Assembly (NCBI GenBank): GCA_023375675.1
Contig: JALQBC010000014.1
Location: 620,001 to 684,000, forward strand
Direction of reading: 5' to 3'
From: Cytospora piceicola
Taxonomy: Eukaryota; Ascomycota; Sordariomycetes; Diaporthales; Cytosporaceae
DNA length: 64,000 bases
Part shown: piece by piece, positions 32,248-45,235 of the stretch
How positions within the stretch are numbered: position 1 is the stretch's first letter
Layout of the letters: every line of letters begins with the position of its first letter
Made by a program: the position numbers and the translations under genes
Notes under the pieces: generated by a model
Told to the model about the DNA's origin: nothing
What the model saw: only the letters and a program-made list of their open reading frames with translations
The model's database searches: none

Positions 32248-33332
32248 GGTTGCTGCGGCTGTTTGATTTCTCGGGGGTTCGATGTTTTGTTTTTGTTTAT
32301 TGGTGATCAGTATCGTTGAGTGTATGTGCCTACTTAGGTAGAGAAGGGGTGGGCTTTTGTGTCTCCCAGTGAGGTCATTTCTTCCCAAGCCGACTTGAAT
32401 ATTACTACCCACCTAAGCACCTACCTAAGTAGGTGTATGTACCTTCGAGGTTATATATGACTGTGTGGGAAGGAGACGAAAGTGGCTCAGGGGAACGAGT
32501 GACCAAGACCTGGCATACCTATGGATACTGTGCTTAGGTGGATATATATACAACTCATACTCGCATCTCCTCGAGCTGTAAGCCACCCAACTTTGCTTTG
32601 ACACTGTGTTACCCTGATAGAGTTCAGGTCTTCAATAAATCGAATATATTATTCATATTGTTACCTCATGATGTGACTGGCAAGGTGGGGTAATTACCTA
32701 GATCAGATACTTCGTACACATGCAGACATGTGAGCATTTGTGATCGACAATGCATGCAACTCTCCACGAAGGAGTGACGACTCATTAATCAGTTGAGAAA
32801 TCAAAGGGATAATTAACGATTTTGTCGTCCCGGGCAAATGCAAGTATCTTCTTCCAACACAGTGTGTAAGCAGCATTCAATAGCCGATTGTGCATAGCCG
32901 GCACCTGGGACGCAATCTGACAGACGCAGGACTTTGGGTCACGGTCCATACATAAGTACTTTCTCGAGTAGTAATTCGAGTGTGTACTGGCTACCTCCAA
33001 GACGGCGGGGCTGAGTGTGACCACATTGAATGTGTGGTTCATATGTAGTCGGTCGTCATCATGGAAAATAAACAATACGTATCGTGCTATGCTTATGCTG
33101 CAAACCTTCAAATAACCTCCGTAAGTGGTTGTTGGTTGCCCGTTTCGCTGAGAAGAACATCTAACTGAAAACAGCCATGCTTATGTATGCTCGTCCATGT
33201 ACCCCAGCCATTTATGCCCATCCCAGTTTTCCTGTCCATCCCCGTCGCCATGACAAAAGAAAGAAGCAAGAACGAAGAACCAAAACAAAGGCAAATCGGC
33301 CGTAAGCTCATATATCCGTCACAAATTACCCA
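32248..33332. other. Intergenic: P450 promoter and FAB1 3' end
   Basis: The left half should hold the P450 promoter, with CCTAAGTAGG-type motifs at about 32325-32340 and 32410-32435. The right half should hold the FAB1 3'-untranslated region. No gene is recognised. Confidence 0.5.
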
Positions 33333-36300
33333 CTATACATCACAGTCAAACCTCGTTCTCGCTCCCGACGTGCCAAACAGGTGCCAACAGTTTGGAGCCT
33401 GCAGTATATACCGAGCCATGGCCTCCCTGAACCTACTCTTATACTCCTTTGGACTCGTCACGGTAGGTCTGTTCCGGCCTCCTCCCGCAAACCCGCGGTC
33501 TTTGATCCAGGACTCGAGCCGCTTGTCCCAGGTATAAGTACGGATGCAGTCGATGATGCCGACTACGAGCTCTTTGCGAGTCTCGTCGACCGCGATCATG
33601 AGCGAGTAGTCCATGACGTTTTGTCGTGCGAGGAAGAGCGTGTCGTTCCAGACCTGTCCCCACGTATAACTTAGCAAGCCGCGCCGAACATCAAGTAAAC
33701 GGGAGGTTGAGGGGAAAAACTTACAGAAGCCCTTAATAACTTCTTGCTGTGCTCCCTCGCAAACAACGGGCTCTCATAGATGTACTCGACCATATTTTCA
33801 TCCAGCAATACCTCATTCTGCTCGCCGGTGCTCTGAATCTTGCGGTTCCGCATAGAGCCCTTGAGATCGAAAATTCGCGTTGGTGAACGGTCGTAAAACA
33901 GGTTCTCCATCACCAGCAGGTCCAACTTGATCTCTGTGCCAGTAGCCGGGTTCTTGATAATCACCTGGAAGAAGCCCAACATTTTGGCGATCACCGACGG
34001 CAGGTCGTGGAACAAGGCTTCGGCCATGATGTTGAAGTAGGCGGGCGCGAAGCGCAGGAAGGCCGAGGTTTCGATGGGTGACAAGGACTTCATCACCAAG
34101 CGGTCGTCGAGGGTTTTGAGGAAGACAGATTTGGTCTTGCCGCCCTTCGAGTCCCATTTGAGACAGCGGGATAGCGATTCAACGATACGGTCGGCGGCGC
34201 CGCATTTGCGACGGAGAGCATCGAACTGCTCAGCGTAGAAGATCTTGCAGAGCATCTTGGCCGAGCCCTCGGTGAACTGGTACTTCAAATGTGTCCCCGT
34301 GGCGCGTAACAGGCTCTTCTCCAGCTCCTCTGGGGAAAGGGACTCACCGCCAGCATCCGAAGAGCCAAAGGATTTCGTATCGCTATATGTCTCGCTTTCA
34401 CTGTCCCTCTGCTCCGTCATCTTCCACTGCAGCTGGATATCAGCAAGCTTGTTTTTGTAATCCGCGGAACTCAGCGCAAAGGCAATAAGCGAGCTTGGCT
34501 CATCTTCCCTCACGATCACATCGGAGTCAGTGAAGATGTGGTCTCCAAAGTTCAGGGGGTATTCCAGTTGAGGCCAGCCGCTTGCAGAGCGTTCAGCCCA
34601 GAAAGTAGTGAGCATCTTCATCAAGCTGGACTTTTGGTGCTTCGGCAGCTCAAGTGGTATGTCCTCGCTCGAATCTAGCGAGTCCGCTATCTCTTGAACA
34701 CCTGGCATGATGTCTTCAAGAAGTGACCCGTCAGCATCACTGCCAGTGGCTCCTTCGCCCTCTCCCTCGCCCTCGCCCTCGTCATCGGACCCAACCTGGC
34801 TTGTCGACTTCTTCTCCTCACCCTCCCTGTCGACGTCGGCGCTGTCCGGTTGAGATACTGGTTCCGCATCACTAGCCTCACGCTTCGCGGCTGCGGATTC
34901 TTCCGACGTCCTCTGGTCTTCGGGCTCCGCCGTTTCATCAGTTGCTTTAGTCTCACCCGACTTGGCTTGGCTCTGCTGGCTGTCGGCCAAGGGATCATCA
35001 TCCGACGGCCCGGGCTCTTGAACAGCCTGGTCCACGTCTTCGTAGACTTCCACTATAGCCTTTGCTGAAGTACGCGGCAGGAATGCCCGAGAGGATTGGA
35101 GCTTGGCGGCTCTCTGCTTACGATCCCTGATGCGCTCCTTCTCGAACTCGCGGCTCAGCTGTTCGAAGTGCTTGGCCAACGTGGACACCTTGGTTGCTTT
35201 GTTCTTGCCGTGGACATATCGCGGTATCGAGGACGGCACTGCCTTTTTCCCCTTAAGTGCCGAGAGACCGAAGCGCTCCGAGAGCTTGGACTTTTCGCTC
35301 TTGCTGGACTCGGCATTCGATATGCGCCGAACATCCGCACCAGGTGGCAGCTCAGCACTCTTCGGCGCAGGTCCCTGGGTAGGCCTAGCTATCCCTGACT
35401 GCGCTCGGGGCAAGAGACCTACTGGCTGGGAGATGGCACGGGTCATGGGTGGCGAAATAGCCAGTCCTGCCCTACGGGACGAAGCACGTTCCGGCACCCT
35501 GATAATTTCATTGCCTTCTCCTTTGCTAGCAGCGGACCCCTCAGCAGCAGCAGCATCTCGTTGCTGCCGCCGCAGCTGCTCTACTTTCTCTGTAAGTGAC
35601 AGAGTGGAATCGGGGCGCATAGACGCCGAGCGCGAATGGTTGCGAGACGGTACTTTAGACTGTGATGGAATTGGGATATGGGTGGCGAACTCCGTCGCCG
35701 GAACGTGTGTCATGTCCACGAGAGAAGGAAATTCTGGTTCCTTTTCAGCGAGTTCAGGCTCTGGGGGTGTAGGCTCTTCGGCAATTGGGCGTTGGGTAGG
35801 ATATGCTGCCTCAGGTGGGGTATCAATCTCCGGATCGGTCGGGCTTTCTTGTGAGGCATCTTTAGGCTGGAGTGGGACAGGGTCGCTTGGGACAGGGTCG
35901 CTTGGGACAGGGTCGCTCTCTGTTGCTGCAGCTGGTGTCTCCCTTTCTGTCTTGGGCGGCTCGCTCGGCTCTAGATCGGCGTCTTTGTCTTCTGAACCGT
36001 CAGCCTTCTCACTGGACACATCCGCCTTCAACGGCAAAGCAGCCAGACTCGGTTCGCTGTGAAACTTCTCACCGTCATCAATGGTCGAAGTTTGCGTCTC
36101 AGGCGGCGAAGTTTTGTCATCAGTATCCGCAGAGGCAATGCTAGTGCCGTCCGTAGAAGCTGGGAGGGATTCCTTGGAGTCGTTGTCTGAGAACATCTTC
36201 TTCAACTGATTTATCGTCATTTGCCTGACATCCTTGTCGGAGAGGAAATCCGCCTCGAACTTGGCAAAAGCTGAATCCCATTCCGCAACCATCTCAAGCA

Positions 36301-39300
36301 TTGTACGAACAACACCATTGAGTGGAATGACCTCGTAGTACTTCGAGTTTATGTACGCATCTTGCAGCTCGCTGATCAAACTTGACTGGTCTTCTTGGGC
36401 TTTCTTGATCAGCCTTTCGATCTCCGCCTTGCAGTTCTCAGCCTTTTCGGGCAAAACACTGTCTATTCGAATGCTCTTGAGCCTCGTCTTGACCGAGTTC
36501 ATGAAACGGTTCCATCGCTGCTCTTCCTTAAGGAATATGTCGTTCTTCAGTCTGAGGTCGTTGCCAACCTTCCACGTTAGACGAGAGCGAGGTACTATGA
36601 TCTCTAGGAGGTCGATTGGATCCCAGTGGATCCTCATAGAGGTATCATGGTAATGAAAGTAACGAATGTGGTCCTTCTGGTAATCGTGTGGGCACTCATG
36701 GTCCGGCCAGCACCTGAGGCCTCTTCCCCAGAATGTAAGCTCAAGGTATTTGCCAAATGAGTACTTCCGAGCAGTCGGTGACAAGGCTCCAAAGCCCATG
36801 TCTTTCTTACAGTTCTTGCAATAGCTCCATAAGTAGATCGGATCATCCGGATCATCCTCATCTTCCAGATCCATGTCATCCTTCTTTACCATGGCAGGGT
36901 CGAAAGGTAGAGGAGCGTTCTTCTCGATGAAGACTGTAATGCGGGCCTCATCATGTACGTAAGTTCGATGGTGTTGGGCCATCTGACGGTCACAGCCATT
37001 AGCATGGCAGATGGAGTCAGCACTTCCGCAGAGGTCCTCGATATATTGACCCATAGTACAGTCTGGATCCATGTTATCTGCGGGGTCGTCATGGTAGAAC
37101 CCAAAGGCTATAAGTCCAGGTTCGGAGCAGGGAATTTTGGTCTCAGTACAGATGACCGAGTAAAGCACCACGATGTTCTGATGCGAGTACGGGTCGAAGA
37201 GATCCAGACTGCCAGCGATGAAGTTCTCCCACTGCCGTGTCTGCACGGTGTAATTATACAGAGCCTTGTCGTACTCCGCATCGTGGACTGCATGGAGTAC
37301 CTCCATGATCTGTCTTGGGGCCTTCTGCCCTATCTCATGAATCATCTCGGGCCTGATGAGCTGGAATTTCGGCGGCTTCGTATTTTCATTGTCTCCGATC
37401 TCCTCAACCACGATGTGGTCTTGGTCGCGTAGGCGTTTCAGATATACCAGTCGGCGTTCCTGCTCTCGTGCCTTCATGAGTAGATACGGCTGTGTGAATT
37501 TAACAAATGGAGATGCAGACAGAATCTTTGTCTCGTATTTGGCAACCATGTCACTATAGAATTGGGGTGCCGGTACATCTTCTGGAACGTGGTTGTCATG
37601 AGCCGAGTGAGCCGAATGCAGCGAGAGTAGACTTCGGGTCCTATCCGGAGCTTGGGTCGGCGTATGCTCTAACGGCTGGCTGTCTTCCGCTCTTACGGCT
37701 GGATCTGCGTGGGACTGACTGCTCTGCTCGCTGTCATCGGGCTGATCCTCGTTTGTTGGAGCAACCTCTTGCACACTCCTGTTCTCAAAGCTTGGCAACG
37801 ATCTGATGCTCTGACCCAGTCCATCTCTCGATGGAGCCAGCGTAGGCGCCTTTTCCGGATCCGTACCCATATATACGAAGTGATCCCGCAGAAGCGCTGC
37901 CTCTAGTTTCAGATTATAGACGACGTAGATCATGAATTCAGTGACCTTCTTCATTCTGTGAAGTACTTCAGTTGAGGCTCCTCGGAGAGCAATGGTGCAA
38001 CCTAGAGTTTTTTTGCAACCGGATATAAATATGTGAGTCTTCTTCCGGCCCGGAAAGTCCTTGTTGACGAACGTCTTCACTTCAAAGCCGCCAGCCTGAC
38101 CGACTTGGGTTGGCAATACCAGCATGTCCAGAGACTCGATAATGTCGGCCTTCGCACAGCGTGATACGGCCTCAATGACTGCGAGTTTCACATTGTATGC
38201 AACAGCTATGCCAGCCTCGGATAAATACTGCAGCGCAACTCCTGAGACAGACTTATGCGCAAGTAGTACGTGCGGCCGAAGGTTGACGATGCGGTTTACC
38301 ACCATGCGTAAGTACTCCTTTTCCTGCTCGATAACAGGCTGGAGGCTCATGAAGTGCTGCTGCTGGTAGCGCTGGTATTCGATCGGAAAGGACACGATGA
38401 CGATACGTGGGTTGAGTATTCTCCGTGGCATGCTCTTCAAGGCAAGATTTTTGGTAAATATGACACCGGAGACGTAGCTAGTGTCTCCTGGCTTTCCTCC
38501 GGGGATCTTCTTCAGCTTGACGTAGTGACGGATGTCCATCAAATCCCCCTCTCGGGTATCAGGGTCTACATCATTCGAGCACTGGACGAGGATAGGTATC
38601 AACGCTTTTCCCCATGCCTGCGAATTGGAGATGCCGATGTCTTCGAGCAATTGTCCAAACAGCTTCTTGATGTGGTTCAGACTGGCCTCGGGTAATCCCT
38701 TGTCCTGAGTCGACCTTTTCCGAATTGCATCGCTCTTCGTCAGCTTCGTCGGCTCAATTGGTGTAGTCGAGTCATATACGGCAAGTGAATCGGTTGAAAT
38801 AGCAGGACCTTTGAAGATGCCAGACCTCGGGCGAGGAGACCGCAGGTAGTGCTCGGTCCTACTCGCCGTACTCATATTCCTGCGACGAGCTGGTCTGCCA
38901 TGGTTGATCACAGTAACCGCATTTCCATCATCAGGCGGACGGCTGGTGAAACTGAGACCACTAACACTTTTATCAGCGCGCGTCCTGTGCCTACGAGCCG
39001 CATTCAGGAAAGGCCCAAAGTTTGATTTGTCTGGGTCGATGCTCGATGGCATTATATCGCTGGTGTTCATCGTCGCGAAGATGCTCATTTGTTCGTCACC
39101 GCTGGATTCTTCTGACATGTAAGGAGCGAGCTCAGGGTCGATGATATTGTCATCGTGGAAAGCGGGCAATTTGGACTTTCTTTGCATTTCTTCATTGGCA
39201 GACTTGCGGAATGGGGCGGCGCTGTCCGGCACTGGAGATCCTTTCAGCCGGTTCAGGAGGTTATGTTTGGAGTGATGTCGCCTGTGCCCTGACGACTGGG

Positions 39301-41056
39301 GTCTGCCTGCTGCCAAAGACCTTAGCGAGCGGGATGAGCTCGGCCGACTCAGTTGAGGAGCAGCATCAATCTCGAGAATCGCAGAACGTCTGTTGGCGGA
39401 GTCACCCCCAGTTCTTCGCATGGCCGGAATCGTCATCATTGGGGCCGTTGCCATCCTGTTGCCATCATGATCTTCTATCCTCTCGGATATACTCATATTA
39501 TCATCCAAGGTTGTCTTGGCGTTTGGAGCTGGCTTCAAAGGGTTCGACCGGAAGATGGCAGGGAGATACGAGTCGTTGTCGGAGTCATCAGAGCCGCTTT
39601 CGTACCTGTTGTTGATGACCTCGAGGCATGTTTTGCAAACTCTGAGGCTGCCTGCAACGCCGAACTTTTGACCCGAGATGATCGAGGTACATTTGGAGTC
39701 GAAGATGCACCCACAGGTCCGACAGTGATGCTTCCGCCGGAAAGCTGAGAACGGGGCACCACAGAGAAAACACCCCTTGGTTGTCTCATCTGCCATCCAG
39801 AACTCCTTACTGAGGACCTGTTTTCTCATCATCTCCAACCTGTTGCTCACTCCCCCAGACGGTCTTTCAATGGCTGTTGTGCCAGGAATCCTAATGGCCC
39901 CAGACTGCAAATGCTCCGGCCTCTGATTGTGACTGAAGGACTCATGATTAACGGAGCCATGCGCAGACATATTGACCGGACTTGGCTCTGCCGTGCCTTC
40001 GATTGAGGATGACCTGGAATGGACTTCGGCCGATGTCCTCGAGCGGCTGATGCGGTCTATCACGGCGGGTTTCCTGAGGCCCTCTGCAACAGATGTCCGA
40101 CGAGATCGAGGCACTTGGAGTGTACCGACCGTCGAACCTGAGGCTTTGGCAGGACTGGTGGCAGTGTCATCAGAGATACCGTCGTGACTGAGGGAACCGT
40201 CATGGCTGGAGAAGCCGTCTCTCATGGATGAGTTCCGGCTGGGGATTATGATGCCCCCATGTGATGGGTGCCGAGATTCAGACGCGTCGTAGACACTTGA
40301 ATCTCGAGATGCACTGGGAGTCCTGAGCTCCGGCATCTGGGTCGCGCTCCGCCTTCCAGCCTCTTCGTTATGGCCTATCATTCCCCGAGTCGTCCCATCT
40401 CTGTCTTTGAAAGCGCTGACCGTGACCGGTGCCACAGCCGTATCGGGAACGGAAGGGGCAGCCCCTTTTGCTATTTTCGGTAGACTCGGTGTACTTTTTG
40501 CGGTGCTACTTGTTGCTATAGAGGGTGCCCTTGATGATTCTGGAAGTTGATATCTGCCTTCCGGTGGCACAGATCCATGCGAAGACGCCACGGTCAGCGC
40601 ATAGTCCGAGGCCAGGCCTGCACCACCCTCTGCGCTCCTCAGAGACGCAAGTGATGCCTTGTTCCTCTTGTGCGCCGCATCGTGCCTTTCCGTGTCTTCC
40701 GCATCTTGAGTGTTCGCCTTGCCAACACCAACTGCCTCCTTGATGCGACTATATAGACCGCTGATACCCTGGTGGACAAGTTCGCTGGGCGACCCCTTGG
40801 CTTCTGAGGGAGCAGTAGCGGGAGGAGGAGCGAAGTCATTGAAGGTGGTCAAGACATCAGACTGGCTGGCTGAAGTGTGTATTTTATCAAGGGCTTGCGC
40901 TAGCTGTTCCTTGTCTGCCTGGGAGACGGTTGAGAGGGAGTTGAAGGAGTCGCGACGGGATCTAAAGGATGCGGTCGCCGGGGACAATGGCATATTGGAG
41001 GTTGTCTTTGGCTCCATGTCTGTTGATCTGATCACCAAGGCTTTCGTCGGTGTCAT
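33333..41056 (-). CDS. FAB1: 1-phosphatidylinositol-3-phosphate 5-kinase Fab1/PIKfyve
   Basis: Fab1 makes PI(3,5)P2 from PI3P on vacuole and late-endosome membranes and controls their size, acidification and retrograde traffic. Exons 33725-41056 and 33333-33653 are joined over a 71-bp intron (GTAAGT ... GCTAAG ... CAG), giving 2550 residues. From the N-terminus come a Ser-rich disordered region and a FYVE zinc finger (about 412-482) with [20 protein letters not shown], whose RKHHCR binds PI3P. Next is a TCP-1/CCT-like chaperonin domain (about 800-1065) with [20 protein letters not shown], then the cysteine-rich Fab1 region (about 1350-1550). A disordered stretch contains a 5-residue tandem repeat (SDPVP). 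The C-terminal PIP-kinase domain (about 2150-2550) has [27 protein letters not shown] and, in exon 2, [20 protein letters not shown]. All expected domains are in order. Length is within the range for filamentous fungi. Confidence 0.96.
34755..34781. repeat. 6-bp coding repeat (CCCTCG-type) in FAB1
   Basis: The repeat encodes a Glu-Gly dipeptide run ([11 protein letters not shown]) in the disordered part of Fab1, on the minus strand. Confidence 0.7.
35874..35917. repeat. 15-bp tandem repeat inside FAB1, three copies
   Basis: The unit GGGACAGGGTCGCTT occurs three times (35874-35888, 35889-35903, 35904-35917). It encodes tandem SDPVP pentapeptides near Fab1 residue 1720. The copies are almost identical, which suggests recent expansion in a disordered linker. 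Confidence 0.9.
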
Positions 41057-42202
41057 AGGCTGACGATATGCTGAATGCGGTCCTTGTGGATCGATGCGTT
41101 CTCAGTGTCTTACATACGAGGTGCAAGACGACTGATCGACTCGGGGGGTTTCAAGTGCGGATGTTCATGGTCGGAATAAAATGGCGAAACTGTCTGGTCA
41201 AGGCCAAAGACCTAGACTGAGTCGGTAACCGTAAGTCTACTCTAGCAAAAAGAAGCATGCTATGTCAGCTCCTAGTCTAGGAGGAGGGGAATCACAACAG
41301 GCTCACGATCAGTTCAAGCAACCACGTGGACGAGAGAAGCATCAAGGACGAGACGAGAATGGATCTGCAGCTATGATTTGTGTCGCTTATTCGACAAACG
41401 AGGATTATTCATAGCTTCAGGGCATTTCTGATGCCGAGGGCAAGGGGGGGAGATGGTAGCGTCGCGAATGGAGGTGGCACTTCGTGGGTGCTTTGCAGTT
41501 TATCTTGATACGAGACCGCCCGCCTGTTGTTGTCTTGTGCTGTCTTATTTTGCCTCGCCTAACGAGGGACGATGTTCAAGCTCTCATGTGTGAACTGGGC
41601 CGTTACGGTCTGCCGTGCGCTAGGAGCTAGCAGTCTTCGGCCGGTGTACGGCAGTCCATTCTACCTATGGACGTACCGTTTTGGTATGTACCAGGTAGGT
41701 ATGGCTGGGGCCTGGGGCGCAACATGGAGGAATACAATGATACATGATACATCCCTAGGCTGCTAGGTAGCTAGTACATACAGTAGTAATGCGGGGCATC
41801 ATGCTGCTGCGTCATTGGTAACACAGGCTGGTGACACAGGGACCAAGCAGCACATGACAGCGGACAGGGGTCCTGTGAAATTCGCCTGGCCTGCAGGTGT
41901 AGGTGCCCTGAAGACGCGCCTCATCAGATTTACTGTAGGGAATCACTTCACTAACTAATATCGAGTCGCGTCTCATTATTGTCGTGATTTCTGTGTTTGA
42001 ACTGTGCCCCTTCCTTCTCAAATACTTAAGTACATAACACCAATTCAAAGACCAGCTGAGATTACATTACGGGAAACAAGACTTTTCTCAATATACCTAT
42101 CCTGACCGAATCCCTTTCCCCCCTCCTCATGTTGGACGCGTTTCTGATAGCTGATGCCAACTACGCATTACAGTTCTGACCGGCAACACGACCAGAACCA
42201 AG
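41057..42202. promoter_or_regulatory. Divergent intergenic region, FAB1 / 1010-aa gene
   Basis: The 1.15 kb contain both promoters. CAGGTAGGTATGG (about 41692) and CTAGGTAGCTAGTAC (about 41761) belong to the dispersed CCTAGGTA family. No other gene is seen. Confidence 0.5.
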
Positions 42203-45200
42203 ATGGCGTCGAATCTTTCTCAAGATTTTGTTCAAGCAGACCGTTTTATCAACCGGATATATGCCCAGATCCCCAGGGACCAGGAGTTATTACTGGCCAG
42301 CGATAGCGAGGATACTTGGTTTGAGAATCTCAGCCGTGGCCCACTAGCAATGGTCAATGTGCCCCCAGGAGTCCTCGAGAACCTTCACAAACTCAAGAGT
42401 GCAGATTTAGCACAACGGTCTCCGCGTGTACAGCCGGCAACAGCCAATGTGCCCAGCACCCCACCCAGGCCAACACCTGGCGAGAACAACGTGGAGAATC
42501 ATCAGCGCACGCCTGATTCCTGGTCCCAGTCTCAGCCCCATCGTGGATCGGATCCGTCTACTCAACGTGGTGAAGAGACACCGCCGCTTAGAAGCTCCTT
42601 GGTCAATCCTCGAGAAGACTACCAGTCAAAGAGGAAGGCACCATCTGTAGCAGTCGAAGTCCCGCCCTCCAGCAGCGCTGCGCAAAGCGAAGGATTGGAA
42701 TTACAGCCGCCAGATGCTCTCAGCCAGGAGTCTGGAGCACCAGTCAACCGACCTGCTGTACGAGCTGTGGCTACGGATTTGGCTCGGCCAGGGGCGACAC
42801 CCCCATCTGCCCAGGAGCAAATTATTCCCAGTACTTTCTGTGGTACAGGCCAGAGTGAGGAACAACAGTCACCAGCAAAAAAGCAGCGCAGAATGGTGGA
42901 GACTACAGATAAAGAATCGGAGCCGAGGGAGCAATCGAGAGTCTCTAAAGCCAGCGCAAAGACACTGTCAATGGCAACTGGCAGTAAACAAGGAAGCTCA
43001 GCAACAAACATCTCGACAACTTCATTGCCAACACAGGCTGCATCTGAACACTATAGACTATCCAGCCTTCCCAAGGCCGCATCTGGCTCGGGGGCTCATC
43101 GGGACAGCTCGTCCGGTCCCACACCGACCTGGGAAGGTCGTCACACTGCAATGGCCACACAACGAGAACTACTCATACAAGCTCCAGCATCTAGCCTTAC
43201 ACTGCCAGGACCACGACCGGCTCAAGCGGCTCAGCGCAGTAGCAAACCAAACAGCACAAGGCAATCTTTGTCATCCGCACGAAATAGCCCCACCGTCCGG
43301 ATGCCATACGAGAAGTTCAGGATGGCATACCCAGATTACCAGGAGAGCGCCAAAACGTTCGTCAGCGCACTGCTCACTGTAGAGAGGCTCAAGCGCGATT
43401 GGGCATTGGCGGAATTCCTCTACGATGATTTCGTTCGAGCCTTCTCGACAGGCTATCTGCAGTACATTACCATGTCTCTTGTCACAGATGCCGACCAAAT
43501 TCTGACTGCCGTACAATGGTATAATGACAATGTCAAAACCGTGCAGTACCACCAGAAAGTCATTACCAAGGGTAACATACATGACCTGGTCAAGGCACAC
43601 GCAACTGAGGTCCGCCAAGTTCGAGAATCTATGGGTGGCTCTGGATCTACTGTGGATGAGGCAGCACATGAGGAGCTCGATGAAGAACTGGAAATCAGGA
43701 TCGAGAACGATGAACAGGAATCTGATGATCAAGAGCCCGAGGCTGAGCGGGAGGAGGAAGCCTCGGTACTCGCATCTTCTCCAGAACTGTGTATTGACTC
43801 ACCAGGAACACTGGATGTTGGGGTAACCAGAGCGCCAGTAGGAAGCGAGACATCTTTGATTTCCCAGGTCGAGCCTGTGAACGAGGAGCAGCCTTCTTAC
43901 ATAGTGACGACGACCGTGTTTGATACAACTGGCCAATCATCTTCGGAGGACACTGGGCTTGGGAATCGTTCGCAGCGCCGGTTTTCGTTCGCCAAAGACG
44001 TCGACGAAACTATCAACAAGCGCGTGTCCCTTACTCATGAGAAGGAAGCGAGCAACCTGATCCAGGGTGACACAAGGGTGGATGAAGCTGAAGGAGAACA
44101 TCTTTTGGGAACACCAGATGCCGAGGTCGAATATGCAATAGAGGACAGTATGTCTCGTTCCAGACTGCCTCCAGAACTTCATATCAACTCGCCGAGGCTC
44201 GAGGTGACTGGTGTGGCCGCATCGATCGAAGACGAGCAGCCAGAAGAGGTCAATGTACCACACCAGGAAGCTTATTCACCTTCTGGGTCGTTTGCGTCAC
44301 AAGAGGATGTACAGATGGAAGACTGTCTTGTGGATGAAGAGCCAGACGTGAATCCAGAATCACCTATTGCTATTGACCGACCCAGAATGTTTTCAGAGAG
44401 CTCTCGACATTCCTCAGAAGTAGTCATTGCTGAAGGGGTGCACCGCAACGAAGAAACCCATGAGGCCACGGCTACGCCCCGCATCAGCAAGTCATCGGTG
44501 ACCCGGGACTCTGTTCGAGAGTCATTCACGAAGGTCTCTACACCTGTTGCTTCTGAAACGGGCTCTGTTCCTCGAAAGTTTTTGGCGCCGCTCCCATCTT
44601 CCTCACGGCCACCCTCAAGAACTAGACTTACAAACACCAATGGCGACGAAACAGTCCATGAAGGGCCAAGTTCTCCACCCTTGAAGGCAGCGCACAAATC
44701 GTTCAGCATACTAGCCGATTCATCGGATGAAGAAGAAGAGGCGTTCGACCCTCCTCCTACTACGGTTGCCATACCAAAGCCCTGGACAGCGACGTACTCC
44801 TCATCGGCATCCCAAGCACAGGCTCCATTATCAGGTAACGAGTCAGATACGTTCGATACGCCAATCAAGGTGGACGTGCGAATTCCGCGAACAACGGCAC
44901 GAAGCTCGCCAGCAGTCAAGCCAGGAACTACGTCTAGAACTTGGACGGCGCCGGCCGCTTCGACCGCAACAGCTGCAGCATCAAAACAGACCGAGTTTGA
45001 CACAAAGGTCGTAAGAGACCACCAAAGGGTGGCATCTCGGGTCTCCACCGGTTCGTTTTCAGGGGTAGGCAAGAGTGGCAGTCCAGTATCGTCAGAAAGA
45101 TCACACGCCAATGTGCCACTCTCAAAGAAGCGACTCAACGAGACAAGGGAAGAGCGAAGCAAGAGGCTCAAGGAGCACCTCAGGAGGAGGTTAGCCGGAA

Positions 45201-45235
45201 AGACACCGAGTTCAACGCCAGTGGGCAAACAGTGA
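42203..45235 (+). CDS. Unrecognised 1010-residue, mostly disordered protein with a compact central core
   Basis: I do not recognise this gene. The single uninterrupted frame starts at an ATG in good context (ACCAAGATGGCG) and encodes 1010 residues. Residues 1-75 look folded (DRFINRIYAQIPRDQELLL, PPGVLENLHKLK). A long Ser/Thr/Pro/Gln-rich region follows, then an ordered core at about 365-475 with MPYEKFRMAYPDYQESAKTF, LAEFLYDDFVRAFSTGYLQY and MVQWYNDNVK-like helices (read here as TAVQWYNDNVK). The remainder is acidic and Ser/Thr-Pro-rich, and the C-terminus is strongly basic (KKRLNETREERSKRLKEHLR). The many SP/TP sites and basic tail suggest a regulated nuclear, perhaps chromosome-associated protein, but that is inference. 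The YPDY-containing core resembles short segments I associate with fungal hypothetical proteins, and no function is assigned. It diverges from FAB1. Confidence 0.8.
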   Translation: MASNLSQDFVQADRFINRIYAQIPRDQELLLASDSEDTWFENLSRGPLAMVNVPPGVLENLHKLKSADLAQRSPRVQPATANVPSTPPRPTPGENNVENHQRTPDSWSQSQPHRGSDPSTQRGEETPPLRSSLVNPREDYQSKRKAPSVAVEVPPSSSAAQSEGLELQPPDALSQESGAPVNRPAVRAVATDLARPGATPPSAQEQIIPSTFCGTGQSEEQQSPAKKQRRMVETTDKESEPREQSRVSKASAKTLSMATGSKQGSSATNISTTSLPTQAASEHYRLSSLPKAASGSGAHRDSSSGPTPTWEGRHTAMATQRELLIQAPASSLTLPGPRPAQAAQRSSKPNSTRQSLSSARNSPTVRMPYEKFRMAYPDYQESAKTFVSALLTVERLKRDWALAEFLYDDFVRAFSTGYLQYITMSLVTDADQILTAVQWYNDNVKTVQYHQKVITKGNIHDLVKAHATEVRQVRESMGGSGSTVDEAAHEELDEELEIRIENDEQESDDQEPEAEREEEASVLASSPELCIDSPGTLDVGVTRAPVGSETSLISQVEPVNEEQPSYIVTTTVFDTTGQSSSEDTGLGNRSQRRFSFAKDVDETINKRVSLTHEKEASNLIQGDTRVDEAEGEHLLGTPDAEVEYAIEDSMSRSRLPPELHINSPRLEVTGVAASIEDEQPEEVNVPHQEAYSPSGSFASQEDVQMEDCLVDEEPDVNPESPIAIDRPRMFSESSRHSSEVVIAEGVHRNEETHEATATPRISKSSVTRDSVRESFTKVSTPVASETGSVPRKFLAPLPSSSRPPSRTRLTNTNGDETVHEGPSSPPLKAAHKSFSILADSSDEEEEAFDPPPTTVAIPKPWTATYSSSASQAQAPLSGNESDTFDTPIKVDVRIPRTTARSSPAVKPGTTSRTWTAPAASTATAAASKQTEFDTKVVRDHQRVASRVSTGSFSGVGKSGSPVSSERSHANVPLSKKRLNETREERSKRLKEHLRRRLAGKTPSSTPVGKQ

